Of a stretch of 64,000 nt of DNA, positions 53,350-63,323 are shown piece by piece (position 1 is the stretch's first letter; the number at the start of each line of letters is the position of its first letter). Below the pieces are notes generated by a model. The model searched no databases and was not told the DNA's origin. It saw nothing but the letters and a program-made list of their open reading frames with translations. Position numbers and translations under genes: made by a program. The stretch is from Exiguobacterium sp. BMC-KP (GTDB taxonomy: Bacteria; Bacillota; Bacilli; Exiguobacteriales; Exiguobacteriaceae): NCBI RefSeq assembly GCF_001275385.1, contig NZ_LGIW01000015.1:1116001-1180000 (forward strand). The letters run 5' to 3'.

Positions 53350-54612
53350 TCATCCATCCATTCGTTCAACATAGTCAACGAGTTCGTTATCTTCTGGTGT
53401 CAACTGGGCAGCACGACGGAGGAGACGTTGTCCTTCTTCACGCCGTCCTTCCTCGACGAGTGCAAAACCATACTCTTTCAAGAAGAGCGCGTCTTCTGTA
53501 AATGCGCCCTCGACTATCGCATAATTCTCCATCGCTTGTGTATATTCCTCTAAGGCATATAAAGCACGTGCCCGATACCATGTCAAAATTGGAGCCGTCA
53601 CGTGTTCTTCGATGGCTGAGATCGTTTCGATCATCGCATCATGGTCCTCGTCTTCAGCAAGTAACGATAACAAACGTTCCGCCGCAACGATCGATTCAGG
53701 ATTCAAGGCAAGTGCCTCACGTAAAGCTTGTACACTTCCTGCGCGATCACCGAGCTTCAGAAGGAATAAGGCTTCCATCGTCCGCAATTCGTCATTGTAA
53801 TCGTCACGCTCCATCCCTTGCTTGATTACGTTCAGTGCTTCTTTTGTCAGACCGAGTTCGGCTTGGCTTTCCGCATATGGAACATACGCAGACGTATAAT
53901 CTGGATCCTGCGCAATCAATTGTTGGAATGTCTCGACCGCTTTTTGGTGTTGACCGACTCGGTGAGCCGTCATCGCAAGACCAAACAACGTATGCAAGTC
54001 AGACCGTTCCGCAACGGCACGTTCATACAGTGGAATCGCATCTTCAAACTGTCCTGTCATCGCAAGTGATTCCGCATAAAGGGCATCGAGTGGCAATTCA
54101 GCACGTAACTCCGGACGTTCTGCGATTTCAGCGAATAATGGTACTGCTTGATCGAAAGCGCCAAGCGTCATGTAGAGCTCAGCTAATCCGTAAGCGAGCA
54201 ACGGTTCTTCCGGCGCAAGATTACGTGCTTCCTTCAATTTCGCTAATGCCACTTCGTCGAGTCCTTGTGACTGATAGAGATCTGCGAGTAACACGAGCGA
54301 ACGGGGACCGTATTCCATGTCCGACGTATCAACCTGCTCGAGCACGGAAATCGCTTCCTCTTCGCGATCCAAATCGATATAACACTCCGCCAGTAACAAG
54401 GCAACTCCTGCGTTACCCGCGTATTCGACATAAAGCGGTGCTAAGAGATCAACCGCTCGGTCAGATAATCCGAGTTCGATATAGAGATCGGCAACGGCGA
54501 GGCGGTCCTCATCCGTTCCTGTCTTTTCAAGTTGTTCTAATGCTGCTAAAGCTTCCGAAGTATGACCGTGTTCTAATTCTTCGATGATGCCATTCAATAG
54601 TTGTTCATTCAA
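53350..54612 (-). CDS. YpiA-like TPR protein
   Basis: A 420-residue protein composed almost wholly of TPR-type helical repeats (about ten to eleven units of 34 residues; examples are DLYIELGLSDRAVDLLAPLY and LYMTLGAFDQAVPLFAEIA). No catalytic domain, signal or membrane segment is present. It is the YpiA homologue by position between aroA and ypiB. TPR scaffolds mediate protein contacts; the partner is unknown. Start TTG at 54612 with GTGGGG upstream; it is strongly acidic. Confidence 0.85.
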   Translation of the reverse strand: MNEQLLNGIIEELEHGHTSEALAALEQLEKTGTDEDRLAVADLYIELGLSDRAVDLLAPLYVEYAGNAGVALLLAECYIDLDREEEAISVLEQVDTSDMEYGPRSLVLLADLYQSQGLDEVALAKLKEARNLAPEEPLLAYGLAELYMTLGAFDQAVPLFAEIAERPELRAELPLDALYAESLAMTGQFEDAIPLYERAVAERSDLHTLFGLAMTAHRVGQHQKAVETFQQLIAQDPDYTSAYVPYAESQAELGLTKEALNVIKQGMERDDYNDELRTMEALFLLKLGDRAGSVQALREALALNPESIVAAERLLSLLAEDEDHDAMIETISAIEEHVTAPILTWYRARALYALEEYTQAMENYAIVEGAFTEDALFLKEYGFALVEEGRREEGQRLLRRAAQLTPEDNELVDYVERMDG

Positions 54613-54647
54613 GGCAAGCGCCCCACTTTCTGTTATCCGCCTGTATC

Positions 54648-55904
54648 TTATTCAGAACGGTCGGATTGAAGTTTCTTTAAATCATCATAGAACGTTGGAT
54701 AGCTGACTTCAACTACTTCGCGTCCATGAACGTTAATTTCCGGATTGATCGTCGCCGCAATCGTCAACATCATCGCGAGCCGGTGATCGCCCGCACTATC
54801 CACTTCAGCTGCTAATAAGGGAGTTGGACCTTCAATGATCATGCCGTCATCCGTCGCTTCGATGTTTGCCCCGAGACGACTTAATGCCGCCACGACCGTT
54901 GCGATACGATCCGTCTCTTTGACGCGGAGTTCTTCTGCATCCCGAATGACCGTTCGTCCATCCGCTTGTGTCGCAAGTAACGCGAGCAATGGAATTTCAT
55001 CAATCAAGGAAGGAATCTGGTCGCCTTCGACCGTGACCGCCTGCAACGATGTCGTCTCCACAGTCACATCTGCTGTCTCTTCTCCGCCTGCTTCCGAACG
55101 GTGATTGATTTCGACACTTGCACCCATTTGTCGTAACGTTTGTAAGAAACCGATACGCGTTGGATTCATCAAGACGTGCGTCGTCGTGATGCGACTATCT
55201 TGTCCGATTGCTGCCGCTGTCCACCAGAACGCTGCTGACGACGGATCACCTGGAATGTCGAGTGACGTCGCTTGCAGACGAACAGGACCTTGGAGGCGAA
55301 TATGACGACCATCTTCGAAGTCATCAATCGATATGTCGACACCAAATTGCGGCAACATCCGCTCCGTATGATCTCTAGACAAGATCGGCTCGATGACCGT
55401 CGTTTCTCCTGTCGCATGAAGACCCGCGAGCAACACAGCACTTTTCACTTGGGCACTTGCAACGGGTAACGTATACGTCGTTCCGACAAGCGGAGTGCCT
55501 GTGATGTGTAGTGGCGCAGTTTCACCAGTTACGTTCGCCCCAAATAAAGCAAGTGGTTCCGTGATCCGTTTCATCGGGCGTCTACGCAATGAATCATCTC
55601 CATCGAGTGCATACGTCGCTTGACCGCCAGCCAATATACCACTTAAAAGACGAATCGTCGTACCTGAGTTTCCGCAGTCGATCGTCGCTTCTTGAAACGT
55701 CTCCGTTCCAGTGATTCGAATTTCCTCTGGTGTTCGCTCGATATGTGCACCAAGTGACTGCATCGCATCTAGTGAAGCGAGACAATCGGCTCCTTCGAGT
55801 GCATTTCTGACACGTGTCGTTCCTTCAGCAATTCCTCCGAACAAGAAGGCACGATGTGTCATTGATTTATCGCCTGGTACTTGTACTGTTCCTCTTAAGC
55901 CCAT
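54648..55904 (-). CDS. aroA: EPSP synthase (3-phosphoshikimate 1-carboxyvinyltransferase)
   Basis: A 418-residue enzyme transferring enolpyruvate from PEP to shikimate-3-phosphate, the penultimate step before chorismate. Motifs: [14 protein letters not shown] near 10, [16 protein letters not shown] near 77, [12 protein letters not shown] near 108 and [18 protein letters not shown] near 304. It resembles B. subtilis AroE in sequence and in position near ypiA. The ATG at 55904 has GAGGTG upstream; GTG at 55913 would overlap it. The start overlaps the aroB stop by 10 nt. Confidence 0.96.
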   Translation of the reverse strand: MGLRGTVQVPGDKSMTHRAFLFGGIAEGTTRVRNALEGADCLASLDAMQSLGAHIERTPEEIRITGTETFQEATIDCGNSGTTIRLLSGILAGGQATYALDGDDSLRRRPMKRITEPLALFGANVTGETAPLHITGTPLVGTTYTLPVASAQVKSAVLLAGLHATGETTVIEPILSRDHTERMLPQFGVDISIDDFEDGRHIRLQGPVRLQATSLDIPGDPSSAAFWWTAAAIGQDSRITTTHVLMNPTRIGFLQTLRQMGASVEINHRSEAGGEETADVTVETTSLQAVTVEGDQIPSLIDEIPLLALLATQADGRTVIRDAEELRVKETDRIATVVAALSRLGANIEATDDGMIIEGPTPLLAAEVDSAGDHRLAMMLTIAATINPEINVHGREVVEVSYPTFYDDLKKLQSDRSE

Positions 55905-56956
55905 TCTAAACACCTCACAGTTTGATTAAATGCTTGGCGCAATCGTTCTTCGCTCATCGCCTCTAGGACGAATCGTCCTTCCTTCTCAAGGACGAATCGA
56001 ATCGTTGCTTGTTGATTCTTTTTGTCGCGACGCATCAGTTTAAGATACGTTGTAAATGATCTCCGCTTTGGTAATACCGTACCAAGACGACGAAGCAATC
56101 GTCCGAGTTGTTCTGCCTGCTTTTCGTTTCCTTCAAGGAATTTGACGAACACGAGTCCAATCCCTACTGCTTCTCCATGCGCAAGACCAGGACTAGCATA
56201 TTCGACAGCGTGACCGAACGTGTGCCCATAATTCAAGAACGCCCGCATCCCTTGCTCCGTCTCATCTTGTTCGACAATATCGCGTTTGACGCTAATACCG
56301 CGGGCGAGCCAGTCTTCTAAATCGAGTCCTTTGACGGCGTCTAGTGAGACATCAAGTAACGTGTCTGCAAACGACGGACGCGCGAGGAATCCATGCTTGA
56401 CTAACTCAAAGAAGCCACTTCGCCATTCCCGGTCCGGTAATGTCTGAAGAAGCGCCAAATCATACACGACACCACTCGGTTGATAAAATGCACCGACCAA
56501 GTTTTTCCCAAGAGATAGGTTCAGACCAACTTTTCCACCGACACTTGAATCGTGTGCTAACAATGTCGTCGGAATTTGAATGAACGGGATACCACGCAAG
56601 AAAGTGGCAGCAACGAATCCTGCTAAGTCGCCAATCATGCCACCTCCAAACGCAAGGATGATACTGTGACGCGTCATCTCGAAACGGATTCCCTCTTCTA
56701 ATAACGAACCATAGGTCGTTAACGATTTACTCTGTTCCCCAGCCGCAACCGTGCTAATATGAATAGCTGCCGAAACAGATGTAGCCGCTAACGCCTTTTG
56801 TAATGTATTCAAGTGCAACTGATGTACCGTTTCATCCGTGATGATCCAGATCTGATCCGCAGCTTGAAGAGCCGGGAGATGCGACAGCCGCGATAGAGTA
56901 TCAGCTCCAATAAGTACAGGGTATGACGCATTCAACCGAATATCGAGCTCGATCAA
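55895..56956 (-). CDS. aroB: 3-Dehydroquinate synthase
   Basis: A 353-residue NAD- and metal-dependent enzyme converting DAHP to dehydroquinate. Family motifs: [21 protein letters not shown] near 104 (NAD site), [18 protein letters not shown] near 126 and the metal-ligand region [28 protein letters not shown] near 240. The start overlaps aroC by 4 nt, so the two are coupled. Confidence 0.96.
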   Translation of the reverse strand: MIELDIRLNASYPVLIGADTLSRLSHLPALQAADQIWIITDETVHQLHLNTLQKALAATSVSAAIHISTVAAGEQSKSLTTYGSLLEEGIRFEMTRHSIILAFGGGMIGDLAGFVAATFLRGIPFIQIPTTLLAHDSSVGGKVGLNLSLGKNLVGAFYQPSGVVYDLALLQTLPDREWRSGFFELVKHGFLARPSFADTLLDVSLDAVKGLDLEDWLARGISVKRDIVEQDETEQGMRAFLNYGHTFGHAVEYASPGLAHGEAVGIGLVFVKFLEGNEKQAEQLGRLLRRLGTVLPKRRSFTTYLKLMRRDKKNQQATIRFVLEKEGRFVLEAMSEERLRQAFNQTVRCLEWA

Positions 56957-58107
56957 AACGTCCGAACCTCCTCTTTGTAAGCAGCGACAGCAGCTTGAAG
57001 ACGATCAAGTGTGGATGTCCCGAACATTTCAAGGATAGCGACCGCGATTTCAAACGCAACGACGGCTTCAAGGACCACGGATGCAGCAGGAACCGCACAG
57101 GCATCACTTCGTTCGATTTGTGCCGTAAACGCTTCCTTCGTTTCGATATCAACCGATTGAAGTGGACGATAGAGCGTCGGAATCGGCTTCATTGCTACCT
57201 GGACACGAATTGGCATCCCTGTCGACATCCCGCCTTCGATTCCACCTAAATGGTTCGTTCGTCGTTGATACCCTGATGCATCATGAATGATTTCATCCTG
57301 GACAGTACTACCCTTACGACGACCAAGTTCATACCCATCCCCAAAACCGACTGATTTCATCGCATTGACACTGATCACAGCTTGTGCGATTCGACTGTCG
57401 AGTTTGAGGTCGTTTTGAGTGAAAGAACCGACTCCTGGCATCATGCCCGTCACGACGATTTCAATCTCGCCACCAAGTGTATCTCCTTCTTTTTTAGCCG
57501 CATCAATTTCTTCCATCATCCGTTGTCCTGCCACCTCATCCGCACAACGAACGGGTGAAGCATCAATTGTTTCCTGATGTTCAACTGGATCTTTCCAAGG
57601 TGCATCAATTCCACCGATCGACCGGACGTGCGAGAACACTTCGATACCGAGTTCATGAAGTAATTGTTTAGCGAAGGCGCCGACGGCTACACGTGCTGCC
57701 GTCTCACGAGCTGAGGAACGTTCTAGTACGTCGCGTAAGTCGCGATGACCGTACTTCAAACCTCCCACGAGATCAGCATGTCCGGGACGCGGGCGTGTCA
57801 ACGTCCGAGGACGTTCCAGCTGTTCTTTAAGCGGTTCTGCTTGCATGACTTGTGTCCAGTGCGCATGATCCTTATTTTCGATGAACAAACTGATGGGTGA
57901 TCCCGTCGTGTATCCATGACGAATCCCACCACGTGCATCAATTTGATCTTGTTCGATTTGCATCCGTCGACCGCGTCCATATCCACCTTGGCGACGTGTC
58001 ATCTCGCGCTGAATCGCTTCGAAATCAATCGTGAGTCCTGCCGGCATTCCATCTATAATGACGGTCAACCCTTTTCCGTGTGATTCTCCTGCTGTCATGT
58101 AACGCAT
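56953..58107 (-). CDS. aroC: Chorismate synthase
   Basis: A 384-residue FMN-dependent enzyme making chorismate, precursor of menaquinone and aromatic amino acids. N-terminal [14 protein letters not shown], then [28 protein letters not shown] near 47 and [21 protein letters not shown] near 130 are the family signatures. The ATG at 58107 is chosen over an earlier ATG because AAAGGG lies nine bases before it. It follows cheR by 19 nt. Confidence 0.97.
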   Translation of the reverse strand: MRYMTAGESHGKGLTVIIDGMPAGLTIDFEAIQREMTRRQGGYGRGRRMQIEQDQIDARGGIRHGYTTGSPISLFIENKDHAHWTQVMQAEPLKEQLERPRTLTRPRPGHADLVGGLKYGHRDLRDVLERSSARETAARVAVGAFAKQLLHELGIEVFSHVRSIGGIDAPWKDPVEHQETIDASPVRCADEVAGQRMMEEIDAAKKEGDTLGGEIEIVVTGMMPGVGSFTQNDLKLDSRIAQAVISVNAMKSVGFGDGYELGRRKGSTVQDEIIHDASGYQRRTNHLGGIEGGMSTGMPIRVQVAMKPIPTLYRPLQSVDIETKEAFTAQIERSDACAVPAASVVLEAVVAFEIAVAILEMFGTSTLDRLQAAVAAYKEEVRTF

Positions 58108-58126
58108 TCGCTTCATCCCTTTCTGT

Positions 58127-58903
58127 TCAACCGATTTTTTCGTAAAAGAAGCTTTGTTTCATCTTCAATCCAAATCGTTCAGGTTGGAATATTTGCTCCG
58201 TTCCACCAACGAAAAGAATTCCGCCCGGTTTTAAGGCATCGACGAACGAACGATAGACATGTGCTTTCGCTTCTTCTGTAAAATAAATCAGTACATTGCG
58301 GCAGATAATTAGATCAAATCCCGTATCGTACCGGTCTCCTAACAGATTATGTTTACTAAAACGAACGAGTCGCTTAATTTCAGGAACGACTTCAAACGTC
58401 TGCTCTTGCTCAATGAAATATTTCTTTTTGCGCGCTTCTACGACTTCATTCAAAGCGGAGGCGCCGTATCGTCCAAGCTTTGCCTTTTCAAGGACGAGAT
58501 CATCCAAATCCGTTGCTTGAATCGTAAAAGCGGACGGGTCGAGCCGTTCACTTAAAATCATCGCAAGGGAGTACGGTTCTTCTCCGGTCGAACAAGCTGC
58601 GCTCCATGTCCGGATACGTCCGTGTGCGCGCGACTCAAGGATCGGTAAGATGTCTTGTTCTAATTGTTGCCAACGTATCGGATTACGGAAAAATTCACTG
58701 ACGTTGATCGTCATCCGATCTAAAAATTCTTCGTATAACGATGTACTCTTATCCATTGCCTGCATATAAGACGCAAATGTACTGTAGCCTTTTTTATCAC
58801 GTAACGCTGTCAATCGCCGTTTCATCTGTGCTTCTTTATACTGACCGAGATCAATCCCTGATTTGGTCTTGAACCGTTGAATGAAAAGTTCATAATCTTC
58901 CAA
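58127..58903 (-). CDS. cheR: Chemotaxis methyltransferase CheR
   Basis: A 258-residue SAM-dependent enzyme that methylates glutamates on chemoreceptors. The N-terminal helical domain (KEAQMKRRLTALRDKKGYSTF, RMTINVSEFFRNPIRW) is followed by the SAM-binding fold with WSAACSTGEEPYSLAMIL near 102 and DLIICRNVLIYF near 206. No pentapeptide-binding insertion is obvious. The start is TTG at 58903 with GAGG eight bases upstream. It is the first gene of cheR-aroC-aroB-aroA, the order also found in B. subtilis. Confidence 0.95.
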   Translation of the reverse strand: MEDYELFIQRFKTKSGIDLGQYKEAQMKRRLTALRDKKGYSTFASYMQAMDKSTSLYEEFLDRMTINVSEFFRNPIRWQQLEQDILPILESRAHGRIRTWSAACSTGEEPYSLAMILSERLDPSAFTIQATDLDDLVLEKAKLGRYGASALNEVVEARKKKYFIEQEQTFEVVPEIKRLVRFSKHNLLGDRYDTGFDLIICRNVLIYFTEEAKAHVYRSFVDALKPGGILFVGGTEQIFQPERFGLKMKQSFFYEKIG

Positions 58904-58935
58904 TTGGCACACCTCGCTCACTCTCGATATCGAAT

Positions 58936-58951
58936 GGTCATCTCGATGACC
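58936..58951. promoter_or_regulatory. Palindrome in the cheR leader
   Basis: GGTCATC-TC-GATGACC, two 7-bp arms with only 2 nt between, lies between the promoter and start of cheR. The loop is too small for a good hairpin, so a protein operator is more likely. No known regulator consensus recognised. Confidence 0.4.
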
Positions 58952-58968
58952 AGTTCAACTTATTTTCT

Positions 58969-58997
58969 ATAGTAGCATAAAGCTATAGGCATTCCAA
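58969..58997 (-). promoter_or_regulatory. Promoter of the cheR-aro operon
   Basis: TTGGAA (58992-58997), 17 nt ending in TGC, TACTAT (58969-58974) on the minus strand: an extended -10 promoter with expected start near 58962. Confidence 0.6.
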
Positions 58998-59041
58998 AAA
59001 GCAATTAGATAATCTGGTCATTCCGTTTTACAAGAATACGA

Positions 59042-59072
59042 CAAAAGGGATTCGATCAAATCGAATCCCTTC
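59042..59072 (-). terminator. Terminator after ndk
   Basis: AAGGGATTCGA / TCGAATCCCTT perfect stem with a 5-nt loop, then TTGTCG on the minus strand. The T tract is short. Confidence 0.7.
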
Positions 59073-59095
59073 CCCGTTGTCTTTTTATTCATGTA

Positions 59096-59512
59096 TTACG
59101 CGTTGACTGGCTGTCCTTGAAACCAAAGCGTAAGCTCACGCCCCGCACTTTCGATACTATCCGAACCATGAATGACGTTCTCACTCATCGTGTTCGCGAA
59201 ATCACCACGAATCGTTCCAGGTGCTGCTTCTAGAGGTTTTGTTTTCCCAATCATCAAACGAGAAACAGCAACGACGTCTGTTCCTTCGACGCGAAGTGCG
59301 ACAACAGGACCCGATGTGAGGAAAGTGACCAACTCTCCGAAGAACGGTTTCTCAGCATGCTCTTCGTAATGTGCTTTTGCGAGTTCTTCTGTAACATTCA
59401 TCATTTTCATTTCGCGAATGATGAATCCTTTGCGTTCGATCCGTCCGATGATTTCCCCAATCAATCCACGTTCTACGCCATCTGGTTTAACCATCAAAAA
59501 TGTCTGTTCCAT
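59096..59512 (-). CDS. ndk: Nucleoside diphosphate kinase
   Basis: A 138-residue kinase that balances NTP and dNTP pools using a phospho-histidine. The active H115 lies in the signature [28 protein letters not shown] at the start is typical. The ATG has GGGGGA upstream. It stands between hepT and cheR, as in B. subtilis. A cre-like site overlaps the probable transcription start. Confidence 0.96.
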   Translation of the reverse strand: MEQTFLMVKPDGVERGLIGEIIGRIERKGFIIREMKMMNVTEELAKAHYEEHAEKPFFGELVTFLTSGPVVALRVEGTDVVAVSRLMIGKTKPLEAAPGTIRGDFANTMSENVIHGSDSIESAGRELTLWFQGQPVNA

Positions 59513-59539
59513 CTCTAGTTCCCCCTATGAAATGCTTTT

Positions 59540-59555
59540 AGAAAAGCGCTTACAT
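59540..59555 (-). promoter_or_regulatory. cre-like site upstream of ndk
   Basis: On the minus strand ATGTAAGCGCTTTTCT fits WTGNAANCGNWNNCW at all fixed positions. A possible promoter TTGCTG-17 nt-TAAACT lies just upstream, placing the site at the RNA start, 30-45 nt before the ATG. Confidence 0.55.
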
Positions 59556-59605
59556 AGTCAGTTTACTGGCTTTTGTGAAGAACAGCAAGAAATTTTTGAC
59601 AATCT

Positions 59606-60568
59606 TCATCCTTTTCGTTTTCCAACGTAGCGTGCTACTTCTTCAAGCGATCGTTTGGCTGATGATTTAGGTAATGGTTCAAGACGTTTGATCGCACGGT
59701 GGATATAGTGATCGACCGTTTGTTGCGTCCGTTCGAGGGCGCCTGAAGTTTGAAGAAACGACAGCAACGGTGCTACTTCTTCATGTGTTGGCATACTCTC
59801 GATTTGCGAAAGACGTTCGTAAAAGGTAGCATTCTCTGCACCATAAAAGACAGGTAATGTTTTGTGTCCATGACGCAGATCCTCTGCTACCGGCTTACCA
59901 AGTTCTGTACGATTCGCTGTGAAATCAAGCAAGTCGTCAGCAATTTGAAAAGCGAGTCCGATATCTCGCCCAAACAACCGTAACGCTTTCGTATCGGCTG
60001 CAGAACAATTCGCAACAATTGCACCCAGATGACAGCTCGCTTCAATCAGAATAGCTGTCTTTCGTTCAATTCGTTTGATATATCGTTTAATCGACTGTTC
60101 CCAATCGTATTGGTCATAAATTTGCTCAATCTCACCTTCACAAATTTCACGCATCGTATGAACCATGACTTGGACCAGTTCCGGCTTCCCGACTTCACCA
60201 ATCAACCGAACGGCTTCTCCAAACAAATAATTGCCCGAATACAGCGCCACTTCCTCATCAAAATATTGCATGACGGTGGGTTTTCCTCGACGTAGTTCTG
60301 CGTCATCAATGACATCATCGTGGACGAGTGATGCCATATGGACAAGTTCAAGGCTTGCCGCTACACGAATCAGTTCATCTCGATCTGCCTCACCGAACTT
60401 GGATGCGAGCAAGACGAATGCTGGTCGAATTCGTTTCCCACCAGCTTTCAGCAATTGTTTTCCTGCTGCATCGATCGTTGGTTCTTCAGAAGCGATATGA
60501 TTGATCAGAAAACGATCGACTAAATTAACTTCCTTCGTGACATCACGGTATATGGAATGCAGTGACAT
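59606..60568 (-). CDS. hepT: Heptaprenyl diphosphate synthase component 2
   Basis: A 320-residue catalytic trans-prenyltransferase subunit that builds the menaquinone side chain. First Asp-rich motif DDVID at 84-88 (LVHDDVIDDAELRRGKP) and second motif QIADDLLDF near 215. GGKRIRP near 44 is the diphosphate site. The ATG at 60568 lies 1 nt after the menG stop. It works with HepS, encoded two genes upstream, in the conserved order hepS-menG-hepT. Confidence 0.95.
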   Translation of the reverse strand: MSLHSIYRDVTKEVNLVDRFLINHIASEEPTIDAAGKQLLKAGGKRIRPAFVLLASKFGEADRDELIRVAASLELVHMASLVHDDVIDDAELRRGKPTVMQYFDEEVALYSGNYLFGEAVRLIGEVGKPELVQVMVHTMREICEGEIEQIYDQYDWEQSIKRYIKRIERKTAILIEASCHLGAIVANCSAADTKALRLFGRDIGLAFQIADDLLDFTANRTELGKPVAEDLRHGHKTLPVFYGAENATFYERLSQIESMPTHEEVAPLLSFLQTSGALERTQQTVDHYIHRAIKRLEPLPKSSAKRSLEEVARYVGKRKG

Positions 60569-60569
60569 C

Positions 60570-61277
60570 TCACCACTTCTTCCCAAGGTGCATCGCAGCA
60601 GCCCCACCCGCGAATGCTTTGACTTCCACTTGCATGAAGCCTGCTTGTTCGAAGAGTTGTTTCAGTTCGACGCGGTCGAGGAATACTTCCGTCGATTCTT
60701 GTAGCCAGTTATATTGATCATATGATTTTGCAAGCAATCGACCGACTTGCGGCATGATTTTTCCGAAGTATAACGAATACGCTTCGCGGAAAATCGGAGC
60801 AGTCGGTTGACTCGTTTCAAGACAAACGACCGTTCCACCTGGTTTTAAGACACGATGCATCTCTTTGATGACCTGTAGGTAATCGGGTACGTTTCGTAAA
60901 CCGAAGCCGATTGTTACGTAATCAAATGAGTTATCGCCAAATGGAAGATCCATTGCATTTCCATGAATCAACTCGATGTTTTTCATATCAAGCGCCTCTA
61001 CTTTTCCCACGCCGACTTTCAACATGTTCTCTGAAAAATCAAGTCCTTTGATTACACCTGTCGGACCTGCTGCTTTCGCCAGTTGAATCGTCCAATCCGC
61101 TGTTCCACAACAAAGATCGAGACATTTAGCACCTGGGAAGACTTGCATCCGGCGCATCGTCTCGCGTCTCCATAATTTATGCAATCGGAAACTGATGACC
61201 GAATTCATTTGATCATAGTTCGAAGATATCGATTGGAATACTTCATATACTTTTTTCTCTTTATCTTTTGTCTGCAC
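60570..61277 (-). CDS. menG: Demethylmenaquinone methyltransferase
   Basis: A 235-residue SAM-dependent methyltransferase for the last step of menaquinone synthesis. Motifs: [17 protein letters not shown] near 22, [19 protein letters not shown] near 54 (SAM motif I), [23 protein letters not shown] near 125 and [14 protein letters not shown] near 150. The start is taken as GTG at 61277 with AAAGGG eight bases upstream, matching the B. subtilis N-terminus. It sits between hepS and hepT. Confidence 0.96.
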   Translation of the reverse strand: MQTKDKEKKVYEVFQSISSNYDQMNSVISFRLHKLWRRETMRRMQVFPGAKCLDLCCGTADWTIQLAKAAGPTGVIKGLDFSENMLKVGVGKVEALDMKNIELIHGNAMDLPFGDNSFDYVTIGFGLRNVPDYLQVIKEMHRVLKPGGTVVCLETSQPTAPIFREAYSLYFGKIMPQVGRLLAKSYDQYNWLQESTEVFLDRVELKQLFEQAGFMQVEVKAFAGGAAAMHLGKKW

Positions 61278-61299
61278 ACTGCTCACCCTTTCCAAGATC

Positions 61300-61878
61300 T
61301 CATGCTACCGCCATCTGCTCGAGATGTGATAACAGTAATTTCTGTGCGACCAGATCTAATTGTTCTGCCTGTTGCTGAATGATCTGCCGCCCCTGTCGTG
61401 TCAGCCATTCTCGTTTGGTGATTGCCGCGAGTCCTTGCATTAAGCCGAACTCTGCCGTTAACCATAAGAGAACCCGTTCTTCCGTCGATTCATAATTCAT
61501 TTCGTGTAAGGCACACTTCGCTTCATTGACACGTTGAATGGTCCGTCCGAGTGAGACGAGAATCTCTTTTGGCAACCCAGCTAACTGTTCAAAGAAATAG
61601 CTCGAGAATAAATCTCCTGCTAACACAAGAAGCTGCCGTTCCTTCGAACCACGTTGCGTCTCATTGACACGCTCATGCAAACGTAAGGCGACTTGTGCGA
61701 AATGAATCGCTTTGACAAGTGCCTCAGCGTCCAACGTGTCATGCTGAGCGACATCAATCAACCAACTGATCTGTTCACGATCGATGGAAGGGAAATCCAC
61801 ATGTCGAGCCAATCGTGTCGTTTGTTTAGTGGTGAGTGCAGTGATGATTTCATCCACGCGCAGCTCATGTTGTTCCAT
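61300..61878 (-). CDS. hepS: Heptaprenyl diphosphate synthase component 1
   Basis: A 192-residue helical regulatory subunit of heptaprenyl diphosphate synthase. It lacks Asp-rich catalytic motifs and matches the HepS family by size, helical content and position. Recognisable segments: [37 protein letters not shown] and the late [15 protein letters not shown]. The ATG at 61878 has GGGGGG upstream. First gene of hepS-menG-hepT; folE/mtrAB, which precede it in B. subtilis, are absent here. Confidence 0.88.
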   Translation of the reverse strand: MEQHELRVDEIITALTTKQTTRLARHVDFPSIDREQISWLIDVAQHDTLDAEALVKAIHFAQVALRLHERVNETQRGSKERQLLVLAGDLFSSYFFEQLAGLPKEILVSLGRTIQRVNEAKCALHEMNYESTEERVLLWLTAEFGLMQGLAAITKREWLTRQGRQIIQQQAEQLDLVAQKLLLSHLEQMAVA

Positions 61879-61932
61879 GCTTTTACCCCCCGATCTCCAG
61901 TGCCATCTCGTTGATGGACGTTCTTCTTTTTT

Positions 61933-61938
61933 AATATA
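61933..61938 (-). promoter_or_regulatory. Extended -10 of the hepS operon
   Basis: TATATT preceded by TGG on the minus strand, 55 nt before hepS and just after the HU terminator. No clear -35. Confidence 0.5.
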
Positions 61939-61973
61939 CCATAATCGGTGGGCTTTCACGCTTCTGAATGTCC

Positions 61974-62008
61974 ACAAAAAAGCCGCCCGAGAAAATCTCG
62001 GGCGACTA
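61974..62008 (-). terminator. Terminator after the HU gene
   Basis: GCCGCCCGAGA / TCTCGGGCGAC stem with a 3-nt loop and a T run on the minus strand. Confidence 0.92.
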
Positions 62009-62018
62009 TGTAGCCGGA

Positions 62019-62291
62019 TTACTTCACAGCATCTTTCAATGCTTTACCTGGTTTGAAGGCAGGTACTTTGCTTGCTGGAATCTCGATATCTTCTTTCGTA
62101 CGTGGGTTGCGACCTTTACGGGCTGCACGCTCACGGACTTCGAAGTTACCAAATCCAATCAATTGGACTTTTTCTCCAGACTGAAGTGTCTCAGTGATCG
62201 ATTCGAATGTTGATTCGACAACTTTCGTCACGTCTTTTTTCGTAAGACCTGATTTTTCGACGACTGCTTGAATGAGTTCAGTTTTGTTCAT
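62019..62291 (-). CDS. hup: DNA-binding protein HU
   Basis: A 90-residue nucleoid protein, dimeric, that bends [28 protein letters not shown] at the start and the beta-arm [20 protein letters not shown] (46-65) are diagnostic. The ATG at 62291 has GGGAGGGGG upstream. A strong sigma-A promoter precedes it and a terminator follows, so it is monocistronic. B. subtilis hbs lies at the same place, but spoIVA, its neighbour there, is absent. Confidence 0.97.
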   Translation of the reverse strand: MNKTELIQAVVEKSGLTKKDVTKVVESTFESITETLQSGEKVQLIGFGNFEVRERAARKGRNPRTKEDIEIPASKVPAFKPGKALKDAVK

Positions 62292-62327
62292 TACTTTCAC
62301 CCCCTCCCAATCACTTCTTCGAGGGTA

Positions 62328-62356
62328 ATCATACCCCATAAACGTTGCTATTACAA
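62328..62356 (-). promoter_or_regulatory. Promoter of the HU gene
   Basis: TTGTAA (62351-62356), 17 nt, TATGAT (62328-62333) on the minus strand, 37 nt before the ATG. Confidence 0.7.
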
Positions 62357-62376
62357 CATTTTCGTGTAAATAACGT

Positions 62377-63111
62377 TCAATTTTCAGATTCTTCGCTCGA
62401 TTTCTCTGAAAACACAGGTTCGCCTTTTTCGTTTATCGTGTAGCTTTGAGAATAGGCAGGAACAAAAGGCTGATCTTCATAGAGTAAATACCGAATATCT
62501 TGACCAACTTTCGGCTTTTTCTTCGCAGTTTGCACCGCTTTCTTCAACTCTGGCAAATAGTTGATGAAGAGTCGTCCTTGACCATCGACATAAATCGATA
62601 ATTTTTCATCTGAGTACGGACTTGGAACGGTCGGTTCTTTTTTGATAAATAATTTTTTATAGTCAAGTGTAAACTGGTTCTTACCAAATGAACCTTTGAA
62701 GGGATACTTATCATTCTTTTTCCGATAAGCATCAATTCGGACTTGAAGTTTTTGTAACTCTTCCGCAACAAGTAAATCCATCAACTTAACGGTTGGTTTC
62801 GTCTCGACATCGACAAGCAAGTAAATGAACGTTCCCCCACCTTCGAAGCTGTTCGTTGGTGGATCACTCATATATCGCGGTATCAACCGCCCAAGTTCGA
62901 TTTGGTAACGCTCCATAAGCGGAGTATCGGCTTCCATCGTCTTGATTGGTAGTACACCTGTATCTTTTTGATATGCATCGACAGCATCCTGAACGGTACG
63001 TAACTGTTGCGGATACGGTACACGGTTAGACGGTTTTTGGCTATCCGGAAAGAGACAGCCGGATAATAACGTCACCGGAATGAGCATGAATAGCACGAAC
63101 CATTTTTTCAT
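62377..63111 (-). CDS. YphF-like lipoprotein
   Basis: A 244-residue predicted lipoprotein. The N-terminus [19 protein letters not shown] is a lipoprotein signal with lipobox LLSGC, so C19 would be lipidated. The mature part has two similar segments, [18 protein letters not shown] and [18 protein letters not shown], suggesting an internal duplication. It matches B. subtilis YphF in length and position (gpsA-yphE-yphF). The start at 63111 overlaps yphE by 4 nt. Function unknown. A downstream ribosome-site-free extension to 63282 is not used. Confidence 0.85.
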   Translation of the reverse strand: MKKWFVLFMLIPVTLLSGCLFPDSQKPSNRVPYPQQLRTVQDAVDAYQKDTGVLPIKTMEADTPLMERYQIELGRLIPRYMSDPPTNSFEGGGTFIYLLVDVETKPTVKLMDLLVAEELQKLQVRIDAYRKKNDKYPFKGSFGKNQFTLDYKKLFIKKEPTVPSPYSDEKLSIYVDGQGRLFINYLPELKKAVQTAKKKPKVGQDIRYLLYEDQPFVPAYSQSYTINEKGEPVFSEKSSEESEN

Positions 63112-63305
63112 GCGCTCGGCCCCGCCATGACGATGAATACCATGATGATTGACGCGACGATGAAACAAACGAATGCCAAGGTTGATACAAGAATCTGCCA
63201 TATCCCTTTCAACTTCGTCCGACTGACGGTGACCAGTAAGACACTGATCGCAAAGAGTCCGATGCCAGCGAACGAAATCCACATTTTTAATAATCCTGGA
63301 CTCAA
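63108..63305 (-). CDS. YphE-like DUF2768 small membrane protein
   Basis: A 65-residue protein with two membrane segments (about 8-27 and 38-60) separated by SRTKLKG, matching DUF2768/YphE between gpsA and yphF. The start is uncertain: TTG at 63305 fits the family N-terminus (SPGLLKMWISFAG) with GGGGTGG five bases upstream; GTG at 63314 is the alternative. The stop overlaps yphF (ATGA). Confidence 0.72.
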   Translation of the reverse strand: MSPGLLKMWISFAGIGLFAISVLLVTVSRTKLKGIWQILVSTLAFVCFIVASIIMVFIVMAGPSA

Positions 63306-63323
63306 GGTTTCCACCCCACTCCG

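Noticed and set aside
53835-54587. 250-codon plus-strand open frame
   Set aside because: Antisense to the TPR gene ypiA; arginine/proline-rich composition typical of a shadow frame.
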